Source of the DNA: Gadus chalcogrammus
Lineage: Eukaryota > Chordata > Actinopteri > Gadiformes > Gadidae
Length of the DNA: 64,000 nt
Direction: 5' to 3'
NCBI RefSeq assembly: GCF_026213295.1
Contig: NC_079423.1
Span: 11,730,446 to 11,794,445 of the forward strand
In this document: piece after piece, positions 45,652 to 57,614 of the stretch
Numbering within the stretch: the stretch's first letter is position 1
How the letters are laid out: each line of letters opens with the position of its first letter
Notes under the pieces: model-generated
Seen by the model: only the letters and a program-made list of their open reading frames with translations
The model's database searches: none
Told to the model about the DNA's origin: nothing
Program-made: the position numbers and the translations under genes

Positions 45652-46031
45652 ATGAACAGAGGCAAAAAACGAAACTTCACGGAGTCTGAGCTCGAGATTT
45701 TGCTCCACGAGGTAGAAATGCGCAAGCATATGCTATTGGAACCCTGTCAACGCAAAACAAAAGAGAAGTGAGTGGGAGTGTGTTTGCGAGGCCGTCAATG
45801 CAGTGGGGTCTCAGCAGCGCACACACTCTGAAATTAAAAAAAAGTGGTCAGACCTCAAGGTGGAGGTGAAGCGGCGGGTTTCTGCCCACCGCCGAAGCGT
45901 GACCGCAACAGGTGGGGGGACGGGAGTGGGGGAACTCTCCCCCTTCTATTTGAGAGTGGCCGCTTTGATCGGTGACACGGCTCTCACCGGAGTGGTGGGA
46001 GCCCATGAAGGGGACACCGATCATCCCCAAG
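45652..46031 (+). pseudogene. Harbinger Myb/SANT-like gene remnant, frameshifted
   Basis: The frame from 45652 reads MNRGKKRNFTESELEILLHE and continues to a stop at about 45769. The next frame, one base on, continues EWECVCEAVNAVGSQQRTHS, then EIKKKWSDLKVEVKRRV and SVTATGGG. This order (FTESE start, KKKWSDLK helix, TATGGG) is typical of the Myb/SANT DNA-binding protein of fish Harbinger transposons, which helps bring transposase to the ends. The frame change near 45765-45775 breaks it. The coding match ends at GDTDHPQ, followed by GGTAAAT, a likely donor site at 46031/46032. An AATAG acceptor lies at 46172-46176. Confidence 0.72.
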
Positions 46032-46176
46032 GTAAATATGCTGAAGTCATAAATGCTGTAATTATACTGGTCATACAATTGGCTGCTTGCAATACACATA
46101 AGTCGTGCGTAAAGATGCCAGGATATTAAAGACTTTGACTCGTGTTTATTAACTTAAATTTTTTATTTTTGAATAG

Positions 46177-46324
46177 ACAAGCAATGAGAGGGCACGGATT
46201 GCTCCGTCGGCCCCGGCGTCTCCTCCGTCGGCCTCGGCGTCTCCTCCGTCGGCCCCGGCGTCTCCTCCGTCGGCCCCGGCGTCTCCAGCGCCCTTCGGAT
46301 TTGACCATTTGCGATGTCCTCTAA
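46177..46324 (+). pseudogene. Possible second exon of the Myb-like gene with Pro/Ala/Ser minisatellite
   Basis: After the AG at 46175-46176, one frame reads SNERARIAPSAPASPPSA and continues as Ala-Pro-Ser repeats, then FGFDHLRCPL. However, joining it to the first exon at the predicted donor gives an early stop, so the reading frame is not preserved or the splice choice is wrong. Confidence 0.35.
46201..46284 (+). repeat. 21-bp minisatellite, four units
   Basis: Four 21-bp units (CTCCGTCGGCCCCGGCGTCT core) with few changes, giving a GC-rich island inside element B. The period is a multiple of 3. Confidence 0.9.
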
Positions 46325-46670
46325 CAACGCTAACGCAGCCATTTTTAAAACAATTTTCTTCATCCATTGCGCATGCTTTTATAGCCACCCATATAATTGC
46401 AAGGTGTGTTAATTGTTCATTAGTGTGTCTCTGATGTGCAAATCACTCTGAGTCATTGTTTTCACCTTTTTTCCCAGTTTCCCAGCGTCACCTCTAAGCG
46501 TCGCCAAAGGAACAATAGCTGTAGAAACCATGGACATAATGGTAGAAACGTGCGTACGACAGCTCTGGAGCTGGCGTGGGGACCGCACATTTTTACGGTC
46601 ATTTCACGTTTTGTACATCTGAACGTGAGCGTGGAAAAGGACGTACGCCACGTTTTTGTGCGTACGCAAC

Positions 46671-46687
46671 CTTAGTACATGAGGCCC
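46671..46687 (-). repeat. Right terminal inverted repeat of element B
   Basis: CTTAGTACATGAGGCCC, complement of the left end, followed by the duplicated CTG. Confidence 0.9.
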
Positions 46688-47145
46688 CTGATGTTTACTG
46701 CCAACCGCTTTGGAGGATTTAAGCAACATACAAAAACTGACAACGTCTCTCAAAACTATTTTTGTGAAACATGAGGACAGTATAGTGATACTGCCAGCAG
46801 GGAGCACCAGAGAGCTGAACCGACAGTTGTACATTTCTTAAACTTTCACCAACGCAAACACGCACGCTCACTTCAGATCATGGGAGGACATCAAAAAATC
46901 ACCACCCATTCTCTGACACTTTAACCGTTAACCTTGGTTCAAACATTTAACATCACACGCACACGCAGTGTATTTCAGATAATTATTGAATTCAGATGTC
47001 ACAATGATCGTTTACATGGATAAGGAGTCCTACTGAATCAATTACTGCCGTTTATATCTAACTAATGATTGTTTTTGTAAAAGTGTAACGTCAAGCCTCA
47101 GCAGCTTTCTCACTCCTTATGTGCTACTGTATAAAACCTGTTTTT

Positions 47146-47207
47146 GCGCATGCACTATTTGCTTACGGCCATACCAGCGCCTGCACTAATTGCTTACGGC
47201 CATACCA
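47146..47207 (+). repeat. 31-bp tandem duplication of a 5S promoter/gene head
   Basis: GCGCATGCAC... at 47146-47176 and GCGCCTGCAC... at 47177-47207 both end in GCTTACGGCCATACCA and differ at two bases. Each spans -15 to +16 of the gene. Confidence 0.92.
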
Positions 47208-47310
47208 CCCTGAACACGCCCGATCTCGTTGATCTCGGAAGCTAAGCAGGGTCGGGCCTGGTTAGTACTTGGATGGGAGACCGCCTGGGAATACCAGGTG
47301 CTGTAAGCTT
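47192..47310 (+). rRNA. 5S rRNA: 5S rRNA, copy 62
   Basis: 119 nt: one base lost in CTCGTTGATC. The 31-bp upstream duplication puts the TATA-like box at about -62 relative to this gene start. L-gac. Probably impaired. Confidence 0.93.
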
Positions 47311-47838
47311 TTTCTTTTTCAACTCGAGCTCATTGACTCCGTGGCCTACCGTGGCGTACCGTGACCTGATGTTTACTGCCAACCGCTTTGGAGGATTTAA
47401 GCAACATACAAAAACTGACAACGTCTCTCAAAACTATTTTTGTGAAACATGAGGACAGTATAGTGATACTGCCAGCAGGGAGCACCAGAGAGCTGAACCG
47501 ACAGTTGTACATTTCTTAAACTTTCACCAACACAAACACGCACGCTCACTTCAGATCATGGGAGGACGTCAAAAAATCACCACCCATTCTCTGACACTTT
47601 AACCGTTAACCTTGGTTCAAACATTTAACATCACACGCACACGCAGTGTATTTCAGATAATTAATGAATTCAGATGTCACAATGATCGTTTACATGGATA
47701 AGGAGTCCTACTGAATCAATTACTGCCGTTTATATCTAACTAATGATTGTTTTTGTAAGAGTGTAACGTCGAGCCTCAGCAGCTTTCTCACTCCTTATGT
47801 GCTACTGTATAAAACCTGGTTTTGCGCCTGCACTAATT

Positions 47839-47958
47839 GCTTACGGCCATACCACCCTGAACACGCCCGATCTCGTCTGATCTCGGAAGCTAAGCAGGGT
47901 CGGGCCTGGTTAGTACTTGGATGGGAGACCGCCTGGGAATACCAGGTGCTGTAAGCTT
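47839..47958 (+). rRNA. 5S rRNA: 5S rRNA, copy 63
   Basis: Same as copy 1. Up-AAGAG; S. Confidence 0.97.
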
Positions 47959-48476
47959 TTTCTTTTTCAACTCGAGCTCATTGACTCCGTGGCGTACCGT
48001 GACCTGATGTTTACTGCCAACCGCTTTGGAGGATTTAAGCAACATACAAAAACTGACAACGTCTCTCAAAACTATTTTTGTGAAACATGAGGACAGTATA
48101 GTGATACTGCCAGCAGGGAGCACCAGAGAGCTGAACCGACAGTTGTACATTTCTTAAACTTTCACCAACACAAACACGCACGCTCACTTCAGATCATGGG
48201 AGGACGTCAAAAAATCACCACCCATTCTCTGACACTTTAACCGTTAACCTTGGTTCAAACATTTAACATCACACGCACACGCAGTGTATTTCAGATAATT
48301 AATGAATTCAGATGTCACAATGATCGTTTACATGGATAAGGAGTCCTACTGAATCAATTACTGCCGTTTATATCTAACTAATGATTGTTTTTGTAAAAGT
48401 GTAACGTCGAGCCTCAGCAGCTTTCTCACTCCTTATGTGCTACTGTATAAAACCTGGTTTTGCGCCTGCACTAATT

Positions 48477-48596
48477 GCTTACGGCCATACCACCCTGAAC
48501 ACGCCCGATCTCGTCTGATCTCGGAAGCTAAGCAGGGTCGGGCCTGGTTAGTACTTGGATGGGAGACCGCCTGGGAATACCAGGTGCTGTAAGCAT
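48477..48596 (+). rRNA. 5S rRNA: 5S rRNA, copy 64
   Basis: End reads GTAAGCAT, so the first T run is T4. Up-AAAAG; L-gac. Confidence 0.96.
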
Positions 48597-49124
48597 TTTC
48601 TTTTTCAACTCGAGCTCATTGACTCCGTGGCCTACCGTGGCGTACCGTGACCTGATGTTTACTGCCAACCGCTTTGGAGGATTTAAGCAACATACAAAAA
48701 CTGACAACGTCTCTCAAAACTATTTTTGTGAAACATGAGGACAGTATAGTGATACTGCCAGCAGGGAGCACCAGAGAGCTGAACCGACAGTTGTACATTT
48801 CTTAAACTTTCACCAACACAAACACGCACGCTCACTTCAGATCATGGGAGGACGTCAAAAAATCACCACCCATTCTCTGACACTTTAACCGTTAACCTTG
48901 GTTCAAACATTTAACATCACACGCACACGCAGTGTATTTCAGATAATTAATGTATTCAGATGTCACAATGATCGTTTACATGGATAAGGAGTTCTACTGA
49001 ATCAATTACTGCCGTTTATATCTAACTAATGATTGTTTTTGTAAGAGTGTAACGTCGAGCCTCAGCAGCTTTCTCACTCCTTATGTGCTACTGTATAAAA
49101 CCTGGTTTTGCGCCTGCACTAATT

Positions 49125-49244
49125 GCTTACGGCCATACCACCCTGAACACGCCCGATCTCGTCTGATCTCGGAAACTAAGCAGGGTCGGGCCTGGTTAGT
49201 ACTTGGATGGGAGACCGCCTGGGAATACCAGGTGCTGTAAGCTT
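49125..49244 (+). rRNA. 5S rRNA: 5S rRNA, copy 65
   Basis: One change in box A, GGAAACTAAG. Up-AAGAG; L-gcc. Confidence 0.96.
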
Positions 49245-49772
49245 TTTCTTTTTCAACTCGAGCTCATTGCCTCCGTGGCCTACCGTGGCGTACCGTGACC
49301 TGATGTTTACTGCCAACCGCTTTGGAGGATTTAAGCAACATACAAAAACTGACAACGTCTCTCAAAACTATTTTTGTGAAACATGAGGACAGTATAGTGA
49401 TACTGCCAGCAGGGAGCACCAGAGAGCTGAACCGACAGTTGTACATTTCTTAAACTTTCACCAACACAAACACGCACGCTCACTTCAGATCATGGGAGGA
49501 CGTCAAAAAATCACCACCCATTCTCTGACACTTTAACCGTTAACCTTGGTTCAAACATTTAACATCACACGCACACGCAGTGTATTTCAGATAATTAATG
49601 AATTCAGATGTCACAATGATGGTTTACATGGATAAGGAGTCCTACTGAATCAATTACTGCCGTTTATATCTAACTAATGATTGTTTTTGTAAGAGTGTAA
49701 CGTCGAGCCTCAGCAGCTTTCTCACTCCTTATGTGCTACTGTATAAAACCTGGTTTTGCGCCTGCACTAATT

Positions 49773-49892
49773 GCTTACGGCCATACCACCCTGAACACGC
49801 CCCATCTCGTCTGAACTCGGATGCTAAGCAGGGTCGGGCCTGGTTAGTACTTGGATGGGAGACCGCCTGGGAATACCAGGTGCTGTAAGCTT
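49773..49892 (+). rRNA. 5S rRNA: 5S rRNA, copy 66
   Basis: Changes GCCCCATCTC, CTGAACTCGG and GGATGCTAAG; the last is shared with copy 49. GATGGTTTAC upstream; L-gcc. Confidence 0.95.
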
Positions 49893-50420
49893 TTTCTTTT
49901 TCAACTCGAGCTCATTGCCTCCGTGGCCTACCGTGGCGTACCGTGACCTGATGTTTACTGCCAACCGCTTTGGAGGATTTAAGCAACATACAAAAACTGA
50001 CAACGTCTCTCAAAACTATTTTTGTGAAACATGAGGACAGTATAGTGATACTGCCAGCAGGGAGCACCAGAGAGCTGAACCGACAGTTGTACATTTCTTA
50101 AACTTTCACCAACACAAACACGCACGCTCACTTCAGATCATGGGAGGACGTCAAAAAATCACCACCCATTCTCTGACACTTTAACCGTTAACCTTGGTTC
50201 AAACATTTAACATCACACGCACACGCAGTGTATTTCAGATAATTAATGAATTCAGATGTCACAATGATGGTTTACATGGATAAGGAGTCCTACTGAATCA
50301 ATTACTGCCGTTTATATCTAACTAATGATTGTTTTTGTAAGAGTGTAACGTCGAGCCTCAGCAGCTTTCTCACTCCTTATGTGCTACTGTATAAAACCTG
50401 GTTTTGCGCATACACTAATT

Positions 50421-50540
50421 GCTTACGGCCATACCACCCTGAACACGCCCGATCTCGTCTGATCTCGGAAGCTAAGCAGGGTCGGGCCTGGTTAGTACTT
50501 GGATGGGAGACCGCCTGGGAATACCAGGTGCTGTAAGCTT
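50421..50540 (+). rRNA. 5S rRNA: 5S rRNA, copy 67
   Basis: Gene as copy 1. Upstream GCGCATACACTAATT; S; spacer GAAACGACAG. Confidence 0.97.
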
Positions 50541-51060
50541 TTTCTTTTTCAACTCGAGCTCATTGACTCCGTGGCGTACCGTGACCTGATGTTTACTGCC
50601 AACCGCTTTGGAGGATTTAAGCAACATACAAAAACTGACAACGTCTCTCAAAACTATTTTTGTGAAACATGAGGACAGTATAGTGATACTGCCAGCAGGG
50701 AGCACCAGAGAGCTGAAACGACAGTTGTACATTTCTTAAACTTTCACCAACACAAACACGCACGCTCACTTCAGATCATGGGAGGACGTCAAAAAATCAC
50801 CACCCATTCTCTGACACTTTAACCGTTAACCTTGGTTCAAACATTTAACATCACACGCACACGCAGTGTATTTCAGATAATTAATGTATTCAGATGTCAC
50901 AATGATCGTTTACATGGATAAGGAGTTCCTACTGAATCAATTACTGCCGTTTATATCTAACTAATGATTGTTTTTGTAAGAGTGTAACGTCGAGCCTCAG
51001 CAGCTTTCTCACTCCTTATGTGCTACTGTATAAAACCTGGTTTTGCGCCATGCACTAATT

Positions 51061-51180
51061 GCTTACGGCCATACCACCCTGAACACGCCCGATCTTGTCT
51101 GATCTCGGAAACTAAGCAGGGTCGGGCCTGGTTAGTACTTGAATGGGAGACCGGCTGGGAATACCAGGTGCTGTAAGCTT
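51061..51180 (+). rRNA. 5S rRNA: 5S rRNA, copy 68
   Basis: Changes GATCTTGTC, GGAAACTAAG, TTGAATGGG and GACCGGCTGG. Upstream GCGCCATGCAC has a 1-bp insertion. L-gcc. Likely a pseudogene. Confidence 0.94.
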
Positions 51181-51708
51181 TTTCTTTTTCAACTCGAGCT
51201 CATTGCCTCCGTGGCCTACCGTGGCGTACCGTGACCTGATGTTTACTGCCAACCGCTTTGGAGGATTTAAGCAACATACAAAAACTGACAACGTCTCTCA
51301 AAACTATTTTTGTGAAACATGAGGACAGTATAGTGATACTGCCAGCAGGGAGCACCAGAGAGCTGAACCGACAGTTGTACATTTCTTAAACTTTCACCAA
51401 CACAAACACGCACGCTCACTTCAGATCATGGGAGGACGTCAAAAAATCACCACCCATTCTCTGACACTTTAACCGTTAACCTTGGTTCAAACATTTAACA
51501 TCACACGCACACGCAGTGTATTTCAGATAATTAATGAATTCAGATGTCACAATGATGGTTTACATGGATAAGGAGTCCTACTGAATCAATTACTGCCGTT
51601 TATATCTAACTAATGATTGTTTTTGTAAGAGTGTAACGTCGAGCCTCAGCAGCTTTCTCACTCCTTATGTGCTACTGTATAAAACCTGGTTTTGCGCATA
51701 CACTAATT

Positions 51709-51828
51709 GCTTACGGCCATACCACCCTGAACACGCCCGATCTCGTCTGATCTCGGAAGCTAAGCAGGGTCGGGCCTGGTTAGTACTTGGATGGGAGACC
51801 GCCTGGGAATACCAGGTGCTGTAAGCTT
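51709..51828 (+). rRNA. 5S rRNA: 5S rRNA, copy 69
   Basis: Gene as copy 1. Upstream and spacer variants as copy 67; S. Confidence 0.97.
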
Positions 51829-52346
51829 TTTCTTTTTCAACTCGAGCTCATTGACTCCGTGGCGTACCGTGACCTGATGTTTACTGCCAACCGCTTTGGA
51901 GGATTTAAGCAACATACAAAAACTGACAACGTCTCTCAAAACTATTTTTGTGAAACATGAGGACAGTATAGTGATACTGCCAGCAGGGAGCACCAGAGAG
52001 CTGAAACGACAGTTGTACATTTCTTAAACTTTCACCAACACAAACACGCACGCTCACTTCAGATCATGGGAGGACGTCAAAAAATCACCACCCATTCTCT
52101 GACACTTTAACCGTTAACCTTGGTTCAAACATTTAACATCACTCGCACACGCAGTGTATTTCAGATAATTAATGAATTCAGATGTCACAATGATCGTTTA
52201 CATGGATAAGGAGTCCTACTGAATCAATTACTGCCGTTTATATCTAACTAATGATTGTTTTTGTAAAAGTGTAACGTCGAGCCTCAGCAGCTTTCTCACT
52301 CCTTATGTGCTACTGTATAAAACCTGGTTTTGCGCCTGCACTAATG

Positions 52347-52466
52347 CCTTACGGCCATACCACCCTGAACACGCCCGATCTCGTCTGATCTCGGAAGCTA
52401 AGGAGGGTCGGGCCTGGTTAGTACTTGGATGGGAGACCGCCTGGGAATACCAGGTGCTGTAAGCTT
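52347..52466 (+). rRNA. 5S rRNA: 5S rRNA, copy 70
   Basis: Start reads TAATGCCTTACGG (first base changed) and box A reads AAGGAGGG. First T run broken (GCTTTATC). L-gac. Confidence 0.94.
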
Positions 52467-52995
52467 TATCTTTTTCAACTCGAGCTCATTGACTCCGTGG
52501 CCTACCGTGGCGTACCGTGACCTGATGTTTACTGCCAACCGCTTTGGAGGATTTAAGCAACATACAAAAACTGACAACGTCTCTCAAAACTATTTTTGTG
52601 AAACATGAGGACAGTATAGTGATACTGCCAGCAGGGAGCACCAGAGAGCTGAACCGACAGTTGTACATTTCTTAAACTTTCACCAACACAAACACGCACG
52701 CTCACTTCAGATCATGGGAGGACGTCAAAAAATCACCACCCATTCTCTGACACTTTAACCGTTAACCTTGGTTCAAACATTTAACATCACACGCACACGC
52801 AGTGTATTTCAGATAATTAATGTATTCAGATGTCACAATGATCGTTTACATGGATAAGGAGTTCCTACTGAATCAATTACTGCCGTTTATATCTAACTAA
52901 TGATTGTTTTTGTAAGAGTGTAACGTCGAGCCTCAGCAGCTTTCTCACTCCTTATGTGCTACTGTATAAAACCTGGTTTTGCGCCTGCACTAATT

Positions 52996-53116
52996 GCTTA
53001 CGGCCATACCACCCTGAACACGCCCGATCTTGTCTGATCTCGGAAAGCTAAGCAGGGTCGGGCCTGGTTAGTACTTGGATGGGAGACCGCCTGGGAATAC
53101 CAGGTGCTGTAAGCTT
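52996..53116 (+). rRNA. 5S rRNA: 5S rRNA, copy 71
   Basis: 121 nt: extra A in GGAAAGCTAAG just before box A, and GATCTTGTC. L-gcc. Its spacer has the mutated GGGATCTACC in place of the CTCF-like motif. Confidence 0.94.
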
Positions 53117-53645
53117 TTTCTTTTTCAACTCGAGCTCATTGCCTCCGTGGCCTACCGTGGCGTACCGTGACCTGATGTTTACTGCCAACCGCTTTGGAGG
53201 ATTTAAGCAACATACAAAAACTGACAACGTCTCTCAAAACTATTTTTGTGAAACATGAGGACAGTATAGTGATACTGCCAGCAGGGATCTACCAGAGAGC
53301 TGAACCGACAGTTGTACATTTCTTAAACTTTCACCAACACAAACACGCACGCTCACTTCAGATCATGGGAGGACGTCAAAAAATCACCACCCATTCTCTG
53401 ACACTTTAACCGTTAACCTTGGTTCAAACATTTAACATCACTCGCACACGCAGTGTATTTCAGATAATTAATGAATTCAGATGTCACAATGATCGTTTAC
53501 ATGGATAAGGAGTCCTACTGAATCAATTACTGCCGTTTATATCTAACTAATGATTGTTTTTGTAAAAGTGTAACGTCGAGCCTCAGCAGCTTTCTCACTC
53601 CTTATGTGCTACTGTATAAAACCTGGTTTTGCGCCTGCACTAATT

Positions 53646-53765
53646 GCTTACGGCCATACCACCCTGAACACACCCGATCTCGTTTGATCTCGGAAGCTAA
53701 GCAGGGTCGGGCCTGGTTAGTACTTGGATGGGAGACCGCCTGGGAATACCAGGTGCTGTAAGCTA
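53646..53765 (+). rRNA. 5S rRNA: 5S rRNA, copy 72
   Basis: G27 to A and C39 to T. First T run broken (GCTATTTC). L-gac. Confidence 0.96.
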
Positions 53766-54293
53766 TTTCTTTTTCAACTCGAGCTCATTGACTCCGTGGC
53801 CTACCGTGGCGTACCGTGACCTGATGTTTACTGCCAACCGCTTTGGAGGATTTAAGCAACATACAAAAACTGACAACGTCTCTCAAAACTATTTTTGTGA
53901 AACATGAGGACAGTATAGTGATACTGCCAGCAGGGAGCACCAGAGAGCTGAACCGACAGTTGTACATTTCTTAAACTTTCACCAACACAAACACGCACGC
54001 TCACTTCAGATCATGGGAGGACGTCAAAAAATCACCACCCATTCTCTGACACTTTAACCGTTAACCTTGGTTCAAACATTTAACATCACACGCACACGCA
54101 GTGTATTTCAGATAATTAATGTATTCAGATGTCACAATGATCGTTTACATGGATAAGGAGTTCTACTGAATCAATTACTGCCGTTTATATCTAACTAATG
54201 ATTGTTTTTGTAAGAGTGTAACGTCGAGCCTCAGCAGCTTTCTCACTCCTTATGTGCTACTGTATAAAACCTGGTTTTGCGCCTGCACTAATT

Positions 54294-54413
54294 GCTTACG
54301 GCCATACCACCCTGAACACGCCCGATCTCGTCTGATCTCGGAAACTAAGCAGGGTCTGGCCTGGTTAGTACTTGGATGGGAGACCGCCTGGGAATACCAG
54401 GTGCTGTAAGCTT
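54294..54413 (+). rRNA. 5S rRNA: 5S rRNA, copy 73
   Basis: GGAAACTAAG and GGGTCTGGCC in and next to box A. S. Confidence 0.95.
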
Positions 54414-54931
54414 TTTCTTTTTCAACTCGAGCTCATTGACTCCGTGGCGTACCGTGACCTGATGTTTACTGCCAACCGCTTTGGAGGATTTAAGCAACAT
54501 ACAAAAACTGACAACGTCTCTCAAAACTATTTTTGTGAAACATGAGGACAGTATAGTGATACTGCCAGCAGGGAGCACCAGAGAGCTGAACCGACAGTTG
54601 TACATTTCTTAAACTTTCACCAACACAAACACGCACGCTCACTTCAGATCATGGGAGGACGTCAAAAAATCACCACCCATTCTCTGACACTTTAACCGTT
54701 AACCTTGGTTCAAACATTTAACATCACACGCACACGCAGTGTATTTCAGATAATTAATGAATTCAGATGTCACAATGATCGTTTACATGGATAAGGAGTC
54801 CTACTGAATCAATTACTGCCGTTTATATCTAACTAATGATTGTTTTTGTAAGAGTGTAACGTCGAGCCTCAGCAGCTTTCTCACTCCTTATGTGCTACTG
54901 TATAAAACCTGGTTTTGCGCTTGCACTAATT

Positions 54932-55051
54932 GCTTACGGCCATACCACCCTGAACACGCCCGATCTCGTCTGATATCGGAAGCTAAGCAGGGTCGGGCCT
55001 GGTTAGTACTTGGATGGGAGACAGCCTGGGAATACCAGGTGCTGTAAGCTT
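54932..55051 (+). rRNA. 5S rRNA: 5S rRNA, copy 74
   Basis: CTGATATCGG and GAGACAGCC (the latter as copy 60). S; spacer GACCTGAAG. Confidence 0.95.
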
Positions 55052-55570
55052 TTTCTTTTTCAACTCGAGCTCATTGACTCCGTGGCGTACCGTGACCTGA
55101 AGTTTACTGCCAACCGCTTTGGAGGATTTAAGCAACATACAAAAACTGACAACGTCTCTCAAAACTATTTTTGTGAAACATGAGGACAGTATAGTGATAC
55201 TGCCAGCAGGGAGCACCAGAGAGCTGAACCGACAGTTGTACATTTCTTAAACTTTCACCAACACAAACACGCACGCTCACTTCAGATCATGGGAGGACGT
55301 CAAAAAATCACCACCCATTCTCTGACACTTTAACCGTTAACCTTGGTTCAAACATTTAACATCACACGCACACGCAGTGTATTTCAGATAATTAACAGAA
55401 TTCAGATGTCACAATGATGGTTTACATGGATAAGGAGTCCTACTGAATCAATTACTGCCGTTTATATCTAACTAATGATTGTTTTTGTAAGAGTGTAACG
55501 TCGAGCCTCAGCAGCTTTCTCACTCCTTATGTGCTACTGTATAAAACCTGGTTTTGCGCATACACTAATT

Positions 55571-55690
55571 GCTTACGGCCATACCACCCTGAACACGCCC
55601 GATCTCGTCTGATCTCGGAAGCTAAGCAGGGTCGGGCCTGGTTAGTACTTGGATGGGAGACCGCCTGGGAATACCAGGTGCTGTAAGCTT
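55571..55690 (+). rRNA. 5S rRNA: 5S rRNA, copy 75
   Basis: Gene as copy 1. Upstream GCGCATACACTAATT and spacer GAAACGACAG, as copies 67 and 69; S. Confidence 0.97.
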
Positions 55691-56208
55691 TTTCTTTTTC
55701 AACTCGAGCTCATTGACTCCGTGGCGTACCGTGACCTGATGTTTACTGCCAACCGCTTTGGAGGATTTAAGCAACATACAAAAACTGACAACGTCTCTCA
55801 AAACTATTTTTGTGAAACATGAGGACAGTATAGTGATACTGCCAGCAGGGAGCACCAGAGAGCTGAAACGACAGTTGTACATTTCTTAAACTTTCACCAA
55901 CACAAACACGCACGCTCACTTCAGATCATGGGAGGACGTCAAAAAATCACCACCCATTCTCTGACACTTTAACCGTTAACCTTGGTTCAAACATTTAACA
56001 TCACTCGCACACGCAGTGTATTTCAGATAATTAATGAATTCAGATGTCACAATGATCGTTTACATGGATAAGGAGTCCTACTGAATCAATTACTGCCGTT
56101 TATATCTAACTAATGATTGTTTTTGTAAAAGTGTAACGTCGAGCCTCAGCAGCTTTCTCACTCCTTATGTGCTACTGTATAAAACCTGGTTTTGCGCCTG
56201 CATTTATT

Positions 56209-56328
56209 GCTTACGGCCATACCACCCTGAACACGCCCGATCTCGTCTGATCTCGGAAGCTAAGGAGGGTCGGGCCTGGTTAGTACTTGGATGGGAGACC
56301 GCCTGGGAATACCAGGTGCTGTAAGCTC
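56209..56328 (+). rRNA. 5S rRNA: 5S rRNA, copy 76
   Basis: Box A AAGGAGGG as copy 70. First T run broken (GCTCTTTC). Upstream CATTTATTGC. L-gcc. Confidence 0.95.
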
Positions 56329-56856
56329 TTTCTTTTTCAACTCGAGCTCATTGCCTCCGTGGCCTACCGTGGCGTACCGTGACCTGATGTTTACTGCCAA
56401 CCGCTTTGGAGGATTTAAGCAACATACAAAAACTGACAACGTCTCTCAAAACTATTTTTGTGAAACATGAGGACAGTATAGTGATACTGCCAGCAGGGAG
56501 CACCAGAGAGCTGAACCGACAGTTGTACATTTCTTAAACTTTCACCAACACAAACACGCACGCTCACTTCAGATCATGGGAGGACGTCAAAAAATCACCA
56601 CCCATTCTCTGACACTTTAACCGTTAACCTTGGTTCAAACATTTAACATCACACGCACACGCAGTGTATTTCAGATAATTAATGAATTCAGATGTCACAA
56701 TGATCGTTTACATGGATAAGGAGTCCTACTGAATCAATTACTGCCGTTTATATCTAACTAATGATTGTTTTTGTAAGAGTGTAACGTCGAGCCTCAGCAG
56801 CTTTCTCACTCCTTATGTGCTACTGTATAAAACCTGGTTTTGCGCCTGCACTAATT

Positions 56857-56976
56857 GCTTACGGCCATACCACCCTGAACACGCCCGAACTCGTCTGATC
56901 TCGGAAGCTAAGCAGGGTCGGGCCTGGTTAGTACTTGGATGGGAGACCGCCTGGGAATACCAGGTGCTGTAAGCTT
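56857..56976 (+). rRNA. 5S rRNA: 5S rRNA, copy 77
   Basis: One change, CCGAACTCG. Up-AAGAG; S; spacer CTACGGCTTTGG as copy 54. Confidence 0.96.
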
Positions 56977-57494
56977 TTTCTTTTTCAACTCGAGCTCATT
57001 GACTCCGTGGCGTACCGTGACCTGATGTTTACTGCCTACGGCTTTGGAGGATTTAAGCAACATACAAAAACTGACAACGTCTCTCAAAACTATTTTTGTG
57101 AAACATGAGGACAGTATAGTGATACTGCCAGCAGGGAGCACCAGAGAGCTGAACCGACAGTTGTACATTTCTTAAACTTTCACCAACACAAACACGCACG
57201 CTCACTTCAGATCATGGGAGGACGTCAAAAAATCACCACCCATTCTCTGACACTTTAACCGTTAACCTTGGTTCAAACATTTAACATCACACGCACAAGC
57301 AGTGTATTTCAGATAATTAATGAATTCAGATGTCACAATGATCGTTTACATGGATAAGGAGTCCTACTGAATCAATTACTGCCGTTTATATCTAACTAAT
57401 GATTGTTTTTGTAAAAGTGTAACGTCGAGCCTCAGCAGCTTTCTCACTCCTTATGTGCTACTGTATAAAACCTGGTTTTGCGCCTGCACTAATT

Positions 57495-57614
57495 GCTTAC
57501 GGCCATACCACCCTGAACACGCCCGATCTCGTTTGATCTCGGAAGCTAAGCAGGGTCGGGCCTGGTTAGTACATGGATGGGAGACTGCCTGGGAATACCA
57601 GGTGCTGTAAGCTT
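57495..57614 (+). rRNA. 5S rRNA: 5S rRNA, copy 78
   Basis: C39 to T, GTACATGG and GAGACTGCC. L-gcc. The L2 LINE interrupts its spacer. Confidence 0.95.

Larger units (their letters stand above)
45374..46687 (+). mobile_element. PIF/Harbinger DNA transposon remnant B
   Basis: A 1314-bp insertion with 17-bp perfect terminal inverted repeats (GGGCCTCATGTACTAAG) and a CTG target duplication at 45371-45373 and 46688-46690; normal spacers read GACCTGATG once. TIRs differ from element A, so it is another family with the same CWG-type duplication. It keeps the accessory Myb-like gene of Harbinger elements but no transposase, so it is non-autonomous. Motifs such as GCGTACG and TTACGCAC recur near both ends. 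Confidence 0.85.
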
